Shown one piece after another: positions 1-5,915 of a stretch of DNA of 7,746 bases; the first letter of the stretch is position 1; every line of letters begins with the position of its first letter. The DNA comes from AWTP1-13 sp039808585 (lineage in GTDB: Bacteria; Pseudomonadota; Alphaproteobacteria; Rhizobiales; Hyphomicrobiaceae): the NCBI GenBank assembly GCA_039808585.1, contig JBDHTJ010000208.1:1-7746 (forward strand). Direction: 5' to 3'. A model generated the notes under the pieces. That model was given only the letters and a program-made list of their open reading frames with translations. It was not told the DNA's origin and did no database searches. The translations under genes and the position numbers were made by a program.

Positions 1-366
1 CCCGGAAAGGTCGTGTGACGCGTAGGACCGCGTATGACCTTTCAAACACTATGCGTTCTCGCACTCGAACAGCTAGACCGCTATTGCGTCTCGTAGTCGG
101 ATCGATGTCCGAAGTGGGTCAGGCTCTTCCTTCGAACAAGAGCCGGCCACTCACGCTTTCCCGTCCGTTAGCTGCCAGTCGAGGAATGGGAGGCGAACGA
201 GAACACGATGGCTTCAGGAGCTTCCGTTGGTCGACTCTCTGCCCCGGGCCATAAGCGTCCGCGGTTCTGAAGTCCGGGGCTCACCGGCACTTTTCCGGTC
301 GTGGCGGCAGAACGGCCGAAACAACCGCCAGCTAAGAGATTGCGTCCAATGCATTGAAGCGGTCGG
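1..366. other. Left-edge stretch without a convincing gene
   Basis: I see no supportable gene here. The open frames that cross it are short, rich in Ser and Arg, lack a ribosome binding site and resemble no family I know. It is the 3' flank of the minus-strand LysR gene, whose stop is at 367-369. A weak dyad, ACCGG-N7-CCGGT at 283-299, has no T-run on either side, so it is not a clear terminator. Two short words, at 172-183 and 285-293, recur in the same order in the gap at 5528-5915, which may mean both are decayed copies of a common intergenic repeat. Confidence 0.5.
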
Positions 367-1275
367 TCAAGCGCGCTGCCTGGCAAGTCGTTTTGCAACG
401 ACGGTGAATTGCCGAACCAGTGGAGACGTATCGCCACGACGAAACGCAAGACCCAAGAAGGCCTTTGGCTGCATCCCGGCGATCCGTCGAAATACGACGC
501 CGTCCATTGTCATGCGCTGCATTGATTCCGGGACCATTGCCACGCCCAAGCCCGTGGCCACGAGGCCAAGTGTCGACGTGATGCGCGGTGCCTGCTGTCC
601 TACGTGCGGCGCGAATCCCGCCCTGTGACATGCGGCTACGGTTTCGTCATGGATCCCCGTACCAGGCGGTCCAATGAGGATGAACGCATCCTTCGATAAC
701 CGTCCCAAAGGAACCGGCTTGGCCGGTGACTGCAGCGCTGCCGGATGCTCGCGCGGAAGCGCCAACATCATCGGCTCGTCGAGCAATGGCGTGATGACGA
801 GCGCATCGGCATGCACTTTCGCTGCGCGGACAAAGGCTACGTCAAGTTCGTTGGCTGCGAACCGGACGACAGCCTCGTTGCTCAGGCCTTCCCACAGGGC
901 CAAAGCAACTCCTGGATACGCCTCCCGATATGCGCGAATGGCTTGGGGCACCAAGGGAACGAATGGCGCGGTTGGTGCGATGCCCACAGCCAGACGGCCC
1001 TGCTCGCCTCGGGCGGTACGCCGCGTTGCCTCGATGCTACGGGAGAGCTGGACCAGCATTGCCCGTGCTTCAGTGAGTAGCACCTTACCCGCACTTGTAA
1101 GCTCCACCCCTCGAGGCCTGCGGCGAAAAAGTTGGACTTCAAGTTGCTGTTCAAGAAGTCTGATCTGGCGGCTGAGCGGAGGCTGCTGCATGTCGAGCCG
1201 CTCCGCCGCCCGCGTGAAGTTGCCCTCTTCGGCCACGGCAATAAAGTACTGTAGGTTTCGGAGCTCAACAGCCAT
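367..1275 (-). CDS. LysR-family transcriptional regulator (CatR/BenM-like subgroup)
   Basis: A 302-residue LysR-type DNA-binding regulator, the usual length for the family. Residues 1-60 form the winged helix-turn-helix: LRNLQYFIAVAEEGNFTRAAERL, with the recognition helix in QQPPLSRQIRLLEQQL at about 30-45 and the wing ending in GVELTSAG. A linker helix follows, then a periplasmic-binding-protein-like effector domain from about residue 90 to 295. The QPPLSRQI form of the helix and the GRLAVG start of the effector domain are typical of the aromatic-compound responsive group (CatR, BenM), but the ligand cannot be read from sequence. It is divergent from an exported substrate-binding protein, the standard arrangement for a LysR gene and its target. 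A T-N11-A dyad (1275-1287) overlaps its own start codon and suggests autoregulation. No good Shine-Dalgarno precedes the start; it was chosen because the helix-turn-helix begins at the expected distance and no in-frame upstream start is visible. Confidence 0.93.
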   Translation of the reverse strand: MAVELRNLQYFIAVAEEGNFTRAAERLDMQQPPLSRQIRLLEQQLEVQLFRRRPRGVELTSAGKVLLTEARAMLVQLSRSIEATRRTARGEQGRLAVGIAPTAPFVPLVPQAIRAYREAYPGVALALWEGLSNEAVVRFAANELDVAFVRAAKVHADALVITPLLDEPMMLALPREHPAALQSPAKPVPLGRLSKDAFILIGPPGTGIHDETVAACHRAGFAPHVGQQAPRITSTLGLVATGLGVAMVPESMQRMTMDGVVFRRIAGMQPKAFLGLAFRRGDTSPLVRQFTVVAKRLARQRA

Positions 1276-1287
1276 ACCGAAAAGGTA
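1275..1287. promoter_or_regulatory. Candidate LysR box (T-N11-A) over the lysR start codon
   Basis: TACC-N5-GGTA fits the LysR consensus T-N11-A with dyad symmetry. Including the next base on each side gives ATACC-N5-GGTAT at 1274-1288. It overlaps the start codon of the minus-strand LysR gene and lies 91 bp before the substrate-binding protein start. Occupancy here would plausibly repress the regulator's own gene and could help activate the divergent gene. The match is seen directly; binding is inferred. Confidence 0.5.
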
Positions 1288-1344
1288 TCGATCCCGCTCT
1301 CTTGACGCAATAGCGAACGACGATGGCCGTGCCTATGCTGCTTT

Positions 1345-1363
1345 AATCGGCGATCATCCGATT
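1345..1363. promoter_or_regulatory. Dyad ahead of the substrate-binding protein gene
   Basis: AATCGG-N7-CCGATT is a perfect 6-bp inverted repeat ending 15 nt before the substrate-binding protein start, just upstream of its ribosome binding site. It could be a second regulator site or a leader hairpin. It does not fit T-N11-A. A tighter dyad with the same half-sites occurs at 2576-2590 beyond the 3' end of the gene. Confidence 0.35.
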
Positions 1364-1365
1364 GC

Positions 1366-1372
1366 AGGGGAA
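1366..1372 (+). promoter_or_regulatory. Ribosome binding site that fixes the substrate-binding protein start
   Basis: AGGGGAA lies 6 nt before the ATG at 1379. The reading frame stays open a further 705 nt upstream, across the antisense of the LysR gene, so this site together with the signal peptide that follows decides the true start. Confidence 0.7.
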
Positions 1373-1378
1373 CGCGAG

Positions 1379-2368
1379 ATGTTTGCTTCGACTGCGTTGA
1401 TCCGAACGGCCTTGTTGGGCCTGGCTTGCCTGACGGTCTCAACATGCGCCGTCGTTGCTCAGGACAAGAAGGTGCCGCGCGTTGGCATCATAATCCCTAG
1501 CGGTCCTGGACCAAGCTATGACGTCCTACGAAAAGGCTTTGCGGCGCTCGGCTATGTCGAAGGCCAGAGCATAAATCTCGAGGCACGATTTGGGTACGGG
1601 CAAAGCGAGAGATTGCGCGAGTTTGCGGCAGAGTTGGTCAAGCTAGAAGTCGACGTCATCGTTGGACCTGGGCTCGTCGGCGTTGGGACGGCACGCGAGT
1701 TTACCAAGACCATTCCAATAGTCTTCTCGGCCGCGCCAGACCCGGTCGCGCTTGGCTACGTTGCGTCTCTTGGCCAACCAGGAGGCAATATCACGGGCAT
1801 CACAAGCTTCGATCCAGGACAAGCTTCCGAACAGATCCGGATCTTGAAGCAGTTGATACCGAGATTGGGGCGCATCGCCGTAATCAGTGACATAGATATA
1901 CCAAGGGTCGAAGGTCGCAACCCTATGGAAACTCCCTTAGCCGAAGCGACTCACGCCGCTGGTATCGAAATCCAATGGTTGAAATTGAAGGGCCCTAAAC
2001 CTGATCTCGCCGCCGCCATCCAATCTGCAATGGAGCATCGAGCCGAGGCTGTACTCGTTCTTGAGGTGCCGATTCCTCTCTTGCACCTCAACTCGATCGT
2101 CGAACTGGCGACGAAGGCTCGGTTGCCGACGATCGTCCCTGCCTTCTGGCCGAGTGACGCCCTGATCAAGTACGGGACGAGCATCCTGAATGCTACACCT
2201 CGCATACCTCATGTCGTCGACAAGATCCTCAAAGGGGCCAAACCGGCCGACTTGCCTATCGAGGTGGTATCGAAGCGCGAGTTCGTCATCAACCTGAAGA
2301 CTGCGAAGCAGATCGGGGTGACCATCCCGGAAGAACTTATCAAACGTGCTGATCGGGTAGTCGATTGA
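1379..2368 (+). CDS. Exported ABC transporter substrate-binding protein (TrpX-like, ABC_sub_bind family)
   Basis: A 329-residue periplasmic solute receptor of the ABC_sub_bind (TrpX-like) family. Residues 1-27 form a signal peptide with a hydrophobic core and a probable cleavage after VVA (about residue 27). The mature part opens with VPRVGIIIPSGPGPSYDVLRKGFAALGYVEGQ and continues with INLEARFGYGQSERLREFAAELVKLEVDVIV, the PIVFSAAPDPVALGYVASLGQPGGNITGIT block and the C-terminal FVINLKTAKQIGVTIPEELIKRADRVVD, all family hallmarks in the expected order. The length is normal and nothing is broken. No permease or ATPase gene is in the window, so it is an orphan receptor here; such orphans are common in soil alphaproteobacteria. 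Divergence from a LysR gene suggests that regulator controls it. The ligand is unknown: members have been linked to amino acids and other small organics, so transport specificity should not be assumed from the family name. Confidence 0.9.
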   Translation: MFASTALIRTALLGLACLTVSTCAVVAQDKKVPRVGIIIPSGPGPSYDVLRKGFAALGYVEGQSINLEARFGYGQSERLREFAAELVKLEVDVIVGPGLVGVGTAREFTKTIPIVFSAAPDPVALGYVASLGQPGGNITGITSFDPGQASEQIRILKQLIPRLGRIAVISDIDIPRVEGRNPMETPLAEATHAAGIEIQWLKLKGPKPDLAAAIQSAMEHRAEAVLVLEVPIPLLHLNSIVELATKARLPTIVPAFWPSDALIKYGTSILNATPRIPHVVDKILKGAKPADLPIEVVSKREFVINLKTAKQIGVTIPEELIKRADRVVD

Positions 2369-2541
2369 GTGTTGACGATGTCACCCAAGCAGCTACTCCC
2401 TTTCAGGTCCGTACAATCACGCGTCGCTTGGCATGGGTTCAGGCACGTTTAGCATTTTTGAGCCGGCACTTTCTCCAGGGCCTGCAACCACTCGGCTTTG
2501 CTGTCGACGTGATGAGATCGGCAGCAGACTTTGCCAAGAGC

Positions 2542-2560
2542 CACGCGCTTGAAGCGCGTG
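2542..2560. terminator. Strong palindrome, possible bidirectional terminator
   Basis: CACGCGCTT-G-AAGCGCGTG is a perfect palindrome with 9-bp arms and one central base. As RNA it would fold as a 7-bp GC-rich stem with a TTGAA loop. It lies 173 nt past the stop of the substrate-binding protein and between convergent genes, where a terminator is expected. No T-run follows on either strand, so factor-independent termination is not clearly supported. It could instead be a protein-binding site. Confidence 0.35.
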
Positions 2561-2575
2561 ATTTCGGCTTCGGAT

Positions 2576-2590
2576 CAATCGGGCCGATTG
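2576..2590. repeat. Second palindrome in the convergent gap
   Basis: CAATCGG-G-CCGATTG is perfect, with 7-bp arms around one base, 15 nt after the preceding palindrome. The half-site CCGATTG also occurs at 1358-1364 in front of the substrate-binding protein gene, where it pairs with AATCGG. The role is unknown; a regulator site or part of a decayed repeat are both possible. Confidence 0.35.
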
Positions 2591-2819
2591 CGTCCCCTCG
2601 TAAGCGCGACCGCTGTGACCCCACATAGCCGCCGACTTGCTGCAACGCGATGCAACGTCGAGAAGGGCCAACTGCTGCCGTTCCCACGTGCGGATCATTC
2701 GACAGCATGTGCTTTTCGTGTTTGCCGCTCCAGGGTGCCGTAGGCTCAAATTTGCTGCGCTGCATTCGCATCGGCGCGCACTATTCCTAGAACTGTGTCC
2801 GGCGGCACCTGTCGCAGAG

Positions 2820-3293
2820 TTACTCCTTCTGACTTTTCTCCATCATTGCCTTCCACCGCTCGCGCGCTTCCACCGTCCACACCTCCGCGCGGCTATAGAA
2901 CTCGGGTACGGCCTTGGCGCCTGGAGGTAGCATCACCCAAGGCAGCTTCGTCGACGTGTAGATGTGGATATCCGGCTGCATCACGCCTGGATCGTCGAGC
3001 GTGCCGACGCGGACGAACCGCGAAAGCGGACCAGAACCTGAGTAGTTGCTCCAAACCGCTACTCTGCACTTTGGGCAGCGGGCAATCTTCTGCCCTTTGC
3101 CACTTGCTGACGGCGTATCGATCACCTCTGGGTCGGCAGCCGTATGCATGACGCGCTCGGCTTCGTAAACGGCATTGAACGCGTACGCCGTTCCCGTCTC
3201 ACGCTGGCACCAGCGGCAGTGGCAGGCGTGAACGATAATTGGCGAGCCTTCCAGCCGATAGCGGACATACCGGCACGTGCAACCGCCTTCCAT
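2820..3293 (-). CDS. GFA-family (CENP-V/GFA domain) zinc protein
   Basis: A 157-residue protein of the glutathione-dependent formaldehyde-activating (GFA/CENP-V) family, a small zinc-binding fold. All seven family cysteines are present: Cys5 and Cys7 (GGCTCRYVRY), Cys24, Cys26 and Cys29 (CHCRWCQRETGTAY), and Cys73 and Cys76 (ARCPKCRVAVWS). The C-terminal part, FVRVGTLDDP followed by DIHIYTSTKLPWV, is also typical. The founding member was proposed to speed formation of S-hydroxymethylglutathione from formaldehyde, but most members are uncharacterised, so that reaction should not be assumed. There is no signal peptide, so it is cytoplasmic. It starts 36 nt after the upstream LysR gene on the same strand and probably shares its transcript. 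A GAGGAG ribosome binding site 6 nt before the ATG supports this start. Confidence 0.9.
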   Translation of the reverse strand: MEGGCTCRYVRYRLEGSPIIVHACHCRWCQRETGTAYAFNAVYEAERVMHTAADPEVIDTPSASGKGQKIARCPKCRVAVWSNYSGSGPLSRFVRVGTLDDPGVMQPDIHIYTSTKLPWVMLPPGAKAVPEFYSRAEVWTVEARERWKAMMEKSQKE

Positions 3294-3299
3294 GAGTTT

Positions 3300-3305
3300 C
3301 TCCTC
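3300..3305 (-). promoter_or_regulatory. Ribosome binding site of the GFA gene
   Basis: On the minus strand GAGGAG lies 6 nt before the ATG whose first base is 3293. It sits inside the 36-nt gap after the LysR stop, which fits independent translation from a shared transcript. Confidence 0.65.
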
Positions 3306-3329
3306 GTCCTTTGGCTTAATGCCGATTTG

Positions 3330-4277
3330 TTATTCGCCTTTTGACGGGGTGGTCCGATTTTCAATCCCGTGCCCCGAGTAGGCACCTGTCAAGACGGGGC
3401 GCAGGTTCTTGACGCAGAAGTCAAAAAATGCCGCGACGCGTGGGATTCTCCGCAAATCCTCATGAACGAGTAGGAATATGGGGTACCGCAGCTCGGATGA
3501 TGTTCCAAACACTTGGACGAAGTCGCTATCAAGTTCGGCTAGCGGAACGGGCAAGGGAGCGATCCCAACTCCAGATTTGACGGCCAGTAGCACGCTCGGA
3601 ACGTTGCTCGCCTGCCCGACGACCTGCGCGTTTGGAGCCCGAGCCGGCAGCCATCGGGCGGCGGCCATGCCAGCAAGCTCACCAGTGAACTCGATGATGC
3701 TATGCCTATCCAAGTCCTCGAGCGTCGCGTGCCCATGACGTTCGACATAGGATTTGCTCGCGTAGATTGCCCAGGGAACTTCAGCAATTTTCTTGCCTAT
3801 GAGACCTTCCGCCTTGGTAGAGCCGCCGCGAATTGCAATTTCGGCTTCTCCCTTTGACAGATCCAACACGTGTTCTGTCATGAGCAACGTGATGATGATT
3901 CCGGGATAGAGCCTACTGAACTCGTCTAGCAGGGCGGACTTCGTCAGGCGAAAAGCAATTGCGGTTGAGCAAGTCACACGAACGCTGCCGCACATCCTCG
4001 TGTTGAACGCGGCTGCATGGCGCTGCAGAGCATGCGCTTGCTCCTCAACTTGCGTCGCAAACGGCAGGAGCCTTCGGCCTTCTTCCGTCAGGCGGTAGCC
4101 AGCCGGGTGGCGCTCCGTCAGGTTGCAACCAAGACGCTGCTCCAGTTCCGAGAGGCGACGTTGCACCGTCGATTGGTTCACGTGCAGCGCCTTGGCCGCC
4201 CCTAGCGTACTCCCCTCGCGCGCGACCGCGAGGAGGTATCTGAGATCATTCCAGTCAAATGAAGTCTGGTTCCGCAT
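3330..4277 (-). CDS. LysR-family transcriptional regulator (CrgA-like effector domain)
   Basis: A 315-residue LysR-type regulator. The winged helix-turn-helix covers residues 8-68: FDWNDLRYLLAVAREGSTLGAAKAL, then NQSTVQRRLSELEQRLG as recognition helix, and GYRLTEEGRRLL as the end of the wing. The QSTVQRRL variant, in place of QPxLSRQI, marks the subgroup with a CrgA-like effector domain, here from about residue 95 to 295 with SKGEAEIAIRGG and AVKSGVGIAPLP. The C-terminal tail after about residue 297 is slightly longer than usual and looks disordered. It is divergent from an exported metallo-hydrolase at 287 nt and is followed on the same strand by a GFA gene, so both are candidate targets. 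Two dyads lie 65-122 nt before its start. Only a weak GAG-containing site precedes the ATG. The effector is unknown. Confidence 0.92.
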   Translation of the reverse strand: MRNQTSFDWNDLRYLLAVAREGSTLGAAKALHVNQSTVQRRLSELEQRLGCNLTERHPAGYRLTEEGRRLLPFATQVEEQAHALQRHAAAFNTRMCGSVRVTCSTAIAFRLTKSALLDEFSRLYPGIIITLLMTEHVLDLSKGEAEIAIRGGSTKAEGLIGKKIAEVPWAIYASKSYVERHGHATLEDLDRHSIIEFTGELAGMAAARWLPARAPNAQVVGQASNVPSVLLAVKSGVGIAPLPVPLAELDSDFVQVFGTSSELRYPIFLLVHEDLRRIPRVAAFFDFCVKNLRPVLTGAYSGHGIENRTTPSKGE

Positions 4278-4341
4278 TTTTGCTCGCCCGTCGAGGCAAC
4301 AATGCTGCTACTTGCGCATGATCGTTGGTCGTATCATGCCG

Positions 4342-4358
4342 TTCGAGACTAGCTCGAA
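4342..4358. promoter_or_regulatory. Candidate LysR-type operator between lysR and the metallo-hydrolase
   Basis: TTCGAG-N5-CTCGAA is a perfect 17-bp dyad centred 73 bp before the start of the minus-strand LysR gene, a typical place for the recognition site of a divergently acting LysR protein. Its geometry is right for a LysR box (about 15-17 bp with a short spacer), though the exact T-N11-A register is not met. Binding is inferred. Confidence 0.4.
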
Positions 4359-4386
4359 GGGATGCCGGATGTCGCCTCAAGACTCG

Positions 4387-4399
4387 CTTGCATTGCAAG
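4387..4399. promoter_or_regulatory. Second dyad in the lysR / metallo-hydrolase gap
   Basis: CTTGCA-T-TGCAAG is a perfect 13-bp palindrome, 43 bp centre to centre from the dyad at 4342-4358. TTGCAT occurs again at 4540-4545 and TGCAA at 4509-4513 near the hydrolase start, so the word is repeated within this regulatory gap. It is a possible second regulator contact; function is unproven. Confidence 0.33.
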
Positions 4400-4506
4400 G
4401 GTGGTGGAACGAAGGTCGGGCGTGGGTGGACAACGCCAGGGCCAGGGCTGGGGCGTAAACCGACAGCAAATCCCAATTTAGTTCCCGAACCTGAGCAACT
4501 TTCAGC

Positions 4507-4546
4507 GATGCAACATTGGTTGTGCCGCAACGCGGCGCATTGCATC
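4507..4546 (+). promoter_or_regulatory. Bulged hairpin in the metallo-hydrolase leader
   Basis: GATGCAA (4507-4513) pairs with TTGCATC (4540-4546), and TGTGCCGC (4521-4528) pairs with GCGGCGCA (4532-4539) around an AAC loop. Together they make 15 bp, one of them G-T, interrupted only by a 7-nt bulge on the 5' side. It ends 18 nt before the start codon and 5 nt before the ribosome binding site AGGA (4552-4555). It could modulate translation or mRNA stability, or as DNA could bind a regulator. No known riboswitch class is recognised. Confidence 0.4.
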
Positions 4547-4564
4547 AGTCCAGGAAAAGCGACC

Positions 4565-5527
4565 ATGAGGTATCGTTGCGGACATGCTATCGCAGCGCTG
4601 GCTCTGCTCTCGGCCGAGGCGGCAGCGCAAGAAGGGCCGCTGACGACCAAATGCGAATCAGCCCCTCTCATGGCAGCCTTTAATGAGCTTAACGAGACCG
4701 GTCGCATGCCGCAGCGCATGGTCCGCTTCATGAGCGATGTCGCGAACAACAAGGTTGAGCCATTCAAGGCGTTCGACAACGTCTACTATGTCGGCATCTG
4801 TTGGGTTTCTGCATGGCTGATCACCTCACCCAACGGCCACGTTTTGATCGATACGCTCTACGCGCCCTACACTGCCCAGATGCTCGGAAACATTCGCGCG
4901 CTTGGGTTCGATCCCAGGGACATCAAGCTGGTCGTCGTCACCCACGGCCACTTTGACCATGCAGCAGGCATCGCGCTGCTCAAGTCCGAGCTCGCGTCAA
5001 GCACGCGCTTTGCCATGACCAAGGAGGGATGGCGCGAGGGCGCGGAAACTGCGGCCTCAAAGCGTCCATTCCCCTGGGCGATGATTGAACCCGACATCGT
5101 CTTGAGCGATAGCCAAACAGTCACCGGCGGGGACATCTCAATTCAGGCGTTCGAGACACCAGGCCATACAATGGGTACGGCCTCGTTCGCATTCGACGCC
5201 CGTGACGGTTCTCGAACTTATCGCGCATTAACGGTCGGCGGACTGGCGCTGACTGCCATTCGTGGGCCGGAGCAAGTCGAGGCATTCATCGCGAGCGTCA
5301 AGCGCATCCGAGCACTCACGCAAGGTGACGGGCGCCCCGTGGAGTTGCACCTTACGACGCATGGCTTCTTTACGGGCCTCAGCGAAGCGAAAGATTTGCT
5401 GAAGACGCGCAAGGCCGGCGACCCACATCCACTCATAGACTTGCCGAGCTTCCGCAAGCAGCTCGACGTGTTGCAGGCGGGCGCCGAGAAGCGCCTCATT
5501 GCCGAGCGCCAGAAGCAAGCGAAGTGA
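4565..5527 (+). CDS. Exported metallo-beta-lactamase-fold hydrolase, subclass B3-like
   Basis: A 320-residue zinc hydrolase with a signal peptide (residues 1-21, core AIAALALL, cleavage after AAA before QEG), hence periplasmic or secreted. It keeps the full dinuclear zinc set: His127, His129, Asp131 and His132 in THGHFDHAAG, His201 in ETPGHTMGTASF and His266 in LTTHGFF. The order and wording (NIRALGFDPRDIKLVVVTHGHFDHAAG, TPGHT, and a C-terminal GDPHPLIDLPSFRKQLD segment) match the subclass B3 beta-lactamase branch rather than B1/B2 or glyoxalase II. Length suits B3. Whether it hydrolyses beta-lactams is not shown: many B3-like proteins in soil bacteria act on lactones or other substrates or are untested. 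I chose 4565 because AGGA lies 9 nt upstream and the signal peptide begins there; the frame is open to 4325 without support. It is divergent from a LysR gene, which is a candidate regulator. Confidence 0.88.
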   Translation: MRYRCGHAIAALALLSAEAAAQEGPLTTKCESAPLMAAFNELNETGRMPQRMVRFMSDVANNKVEPFKAFDNVYYVGICWVSAWLITSPNGHVLIDTLYAPYTAQMLGNIRALGFDPRDIKLVVVTHGHFDHAAGIALLKSELASSTRFAMTKEGWREGAETAASKRPFPWAMIEPDIVLSDSQTVTGGDISIQAFETPGHTMGTASFAFDARDGSRTYRALTVGGLALTAIRGPEQVEAFIASVKRIRALTQGDGRPVELHLTTHGFFTGLSEAKDLLKTRKAGDPHPLIDLPSFRKQLDVLQAGAEKRLIAERQKQAK

Positions 5528-5825
5528 TCGAGACACCGCCCATCATGATCTCCCGTCCAGTAGGGCACCGATCAGACTGAGAGAAGATGTTGCACCGCAT
5601 CAAGGGCCCCGCCACTGCTCTGATCAAGAATGTAACATGGGTGTTGAGCCCCGGCACGACGGTCGAGATGGGTCAGCATCGTGAATTCGCGGCGCTGCCG
5701 AGGGCGGCAGCTCGACCCACAGGAACTGCCAGTCGAGCATCGGCTGGCGGCACTTTCCGCTTACCACTCGATTGCGTAAGTTTCGTCGCGAGGGACAATC
5801 GGCCGCCATGGGCCACAAAGAGACA

Positions 5826-5876
5826 TCCGCTGCTGCAGCAATTGGCCGATCGGTTGATCGAGGTGCCAGCAGCGGA
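5826..5876. repeat. 10-bp inverted repeat with a structured interior
   Basis: TCCGCTGCTG (5826-5835) is perfectly complementary to CAGCAGCGGA (5867-5876) across 31 nt. Inside the loop CGATC (5847-5851) pairs with GATCG (5856-5860) around GGTT, giving a possible nested hairpin. No T-run follows on either strand. It could be part of a bidirectional terminator or a remnant of a small palindromic repeat. Confidence 0.4.
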
Positions 5877-5879
5877 GGA

Positions 5880-5896
5880 ACAGGTCACTGACCTGT
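5880..5896. terminator. Perfect 17-bp palindrome after the alpha/beta hydrolase stop, possible terminator
   Basis: ACAGGTCA-C-TGACCTGT is perfect with 8-bp arms. It starts 19 nt past the stop of the minus-strand alpha/beta hydrolase. In that direction it is followed by TTCCTCC, a weak pyrimidine tract, so termination of the hydrolase transcript is plausible but not clear. Next to the repeat at 5826-5876 it makes about 70 nt of dense dyad symmetry. Confidence 0.38.
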
Positions 5897-5915
5897 GACT
5901 TGCCCTGATCCCACG

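Larger units (their letters stand above)
2369..2819. other. Convergent intergenic gap, no convincing gene
   Basis: This 451-nt gap lies between the 3' ends of the substrate-binding protein and the GFA gene. Several 70-110-codon open frames exist on both strands, but they overlap each other, have no ribosome binding site and show no recognisable domain, so I do not call them. It holds two near-perfect palindromes (2542-2560 and 2576-2590). It also holds CCGGCACTTT at 2463-2472, a word whose core recurs in the other two large gene-free stretches. It may be a decayed repeat or gene remnant, but I cannot name its source. Confidence 0.5.
5528..5915. other. Convergent intergenic gap, no convincing gene
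   Basis: This 388-nt gap lies between the 3' ends of the metallo-hydrolase and the alpha/beta hydrolase. A 103-codon plus-strand frame (5587-5898) has no ribosome binding site or recognisable domain and runs through the inverted repeats, so it is not called. The left two thirds look like decayed repeat or gene debris, and two words (5726-5737 and 5748-5756) also occur in 1-366. The right end is dominated by inverted repeats (5826-5896). Confidence 0.5.

Noticed and set aside
283..299. Hairpin ACCGG-N7-CCGGT as terminator of the first LysR gene
   Set aside because: The stem is only 5 bp with a 7-nt loop, and no T-run follows in the minus direction.
1302..1347. Promoter for the substrate-binding protein from TTGACG at 1302-1307
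   Set aside because: No acceptable -10 lies 16-18 bp downstream; TATGCT (1334-1339) and TTTAAT (1342-1347) are at the wrong distance.
674..1378. Upstream open extension of the substrate-binding protein frame, giving a 564-residue protein
   Set aside because: It runs antisense to the LysR gene, is Ser/Arg-rich with no domain, and would bury a clear signal peptide in the middle. The ribosome binding site at 1366-1372 marks the real start.
2417..2771. Overlapping 110-codon minus-strand frames in the convergent gap
   Set aside because: Two frames overlap each other in different phases, neither has a ribosome binding site or a family resemblance.
4325..4564. Longer N-terminus for the metallo-hydrolase, including an in-frame ATG at 4508
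   Set aside because: There is no ribosome binding site before either earlier start, and the signal peptide begins at 4565 where AGGA is well placed.
5587..5898. 103-codon plus-strand frame between the two hydrolase genes
   Set aside because: It has no ribosome binding site or recognisable domain and reads through the inverted repeats at its end.
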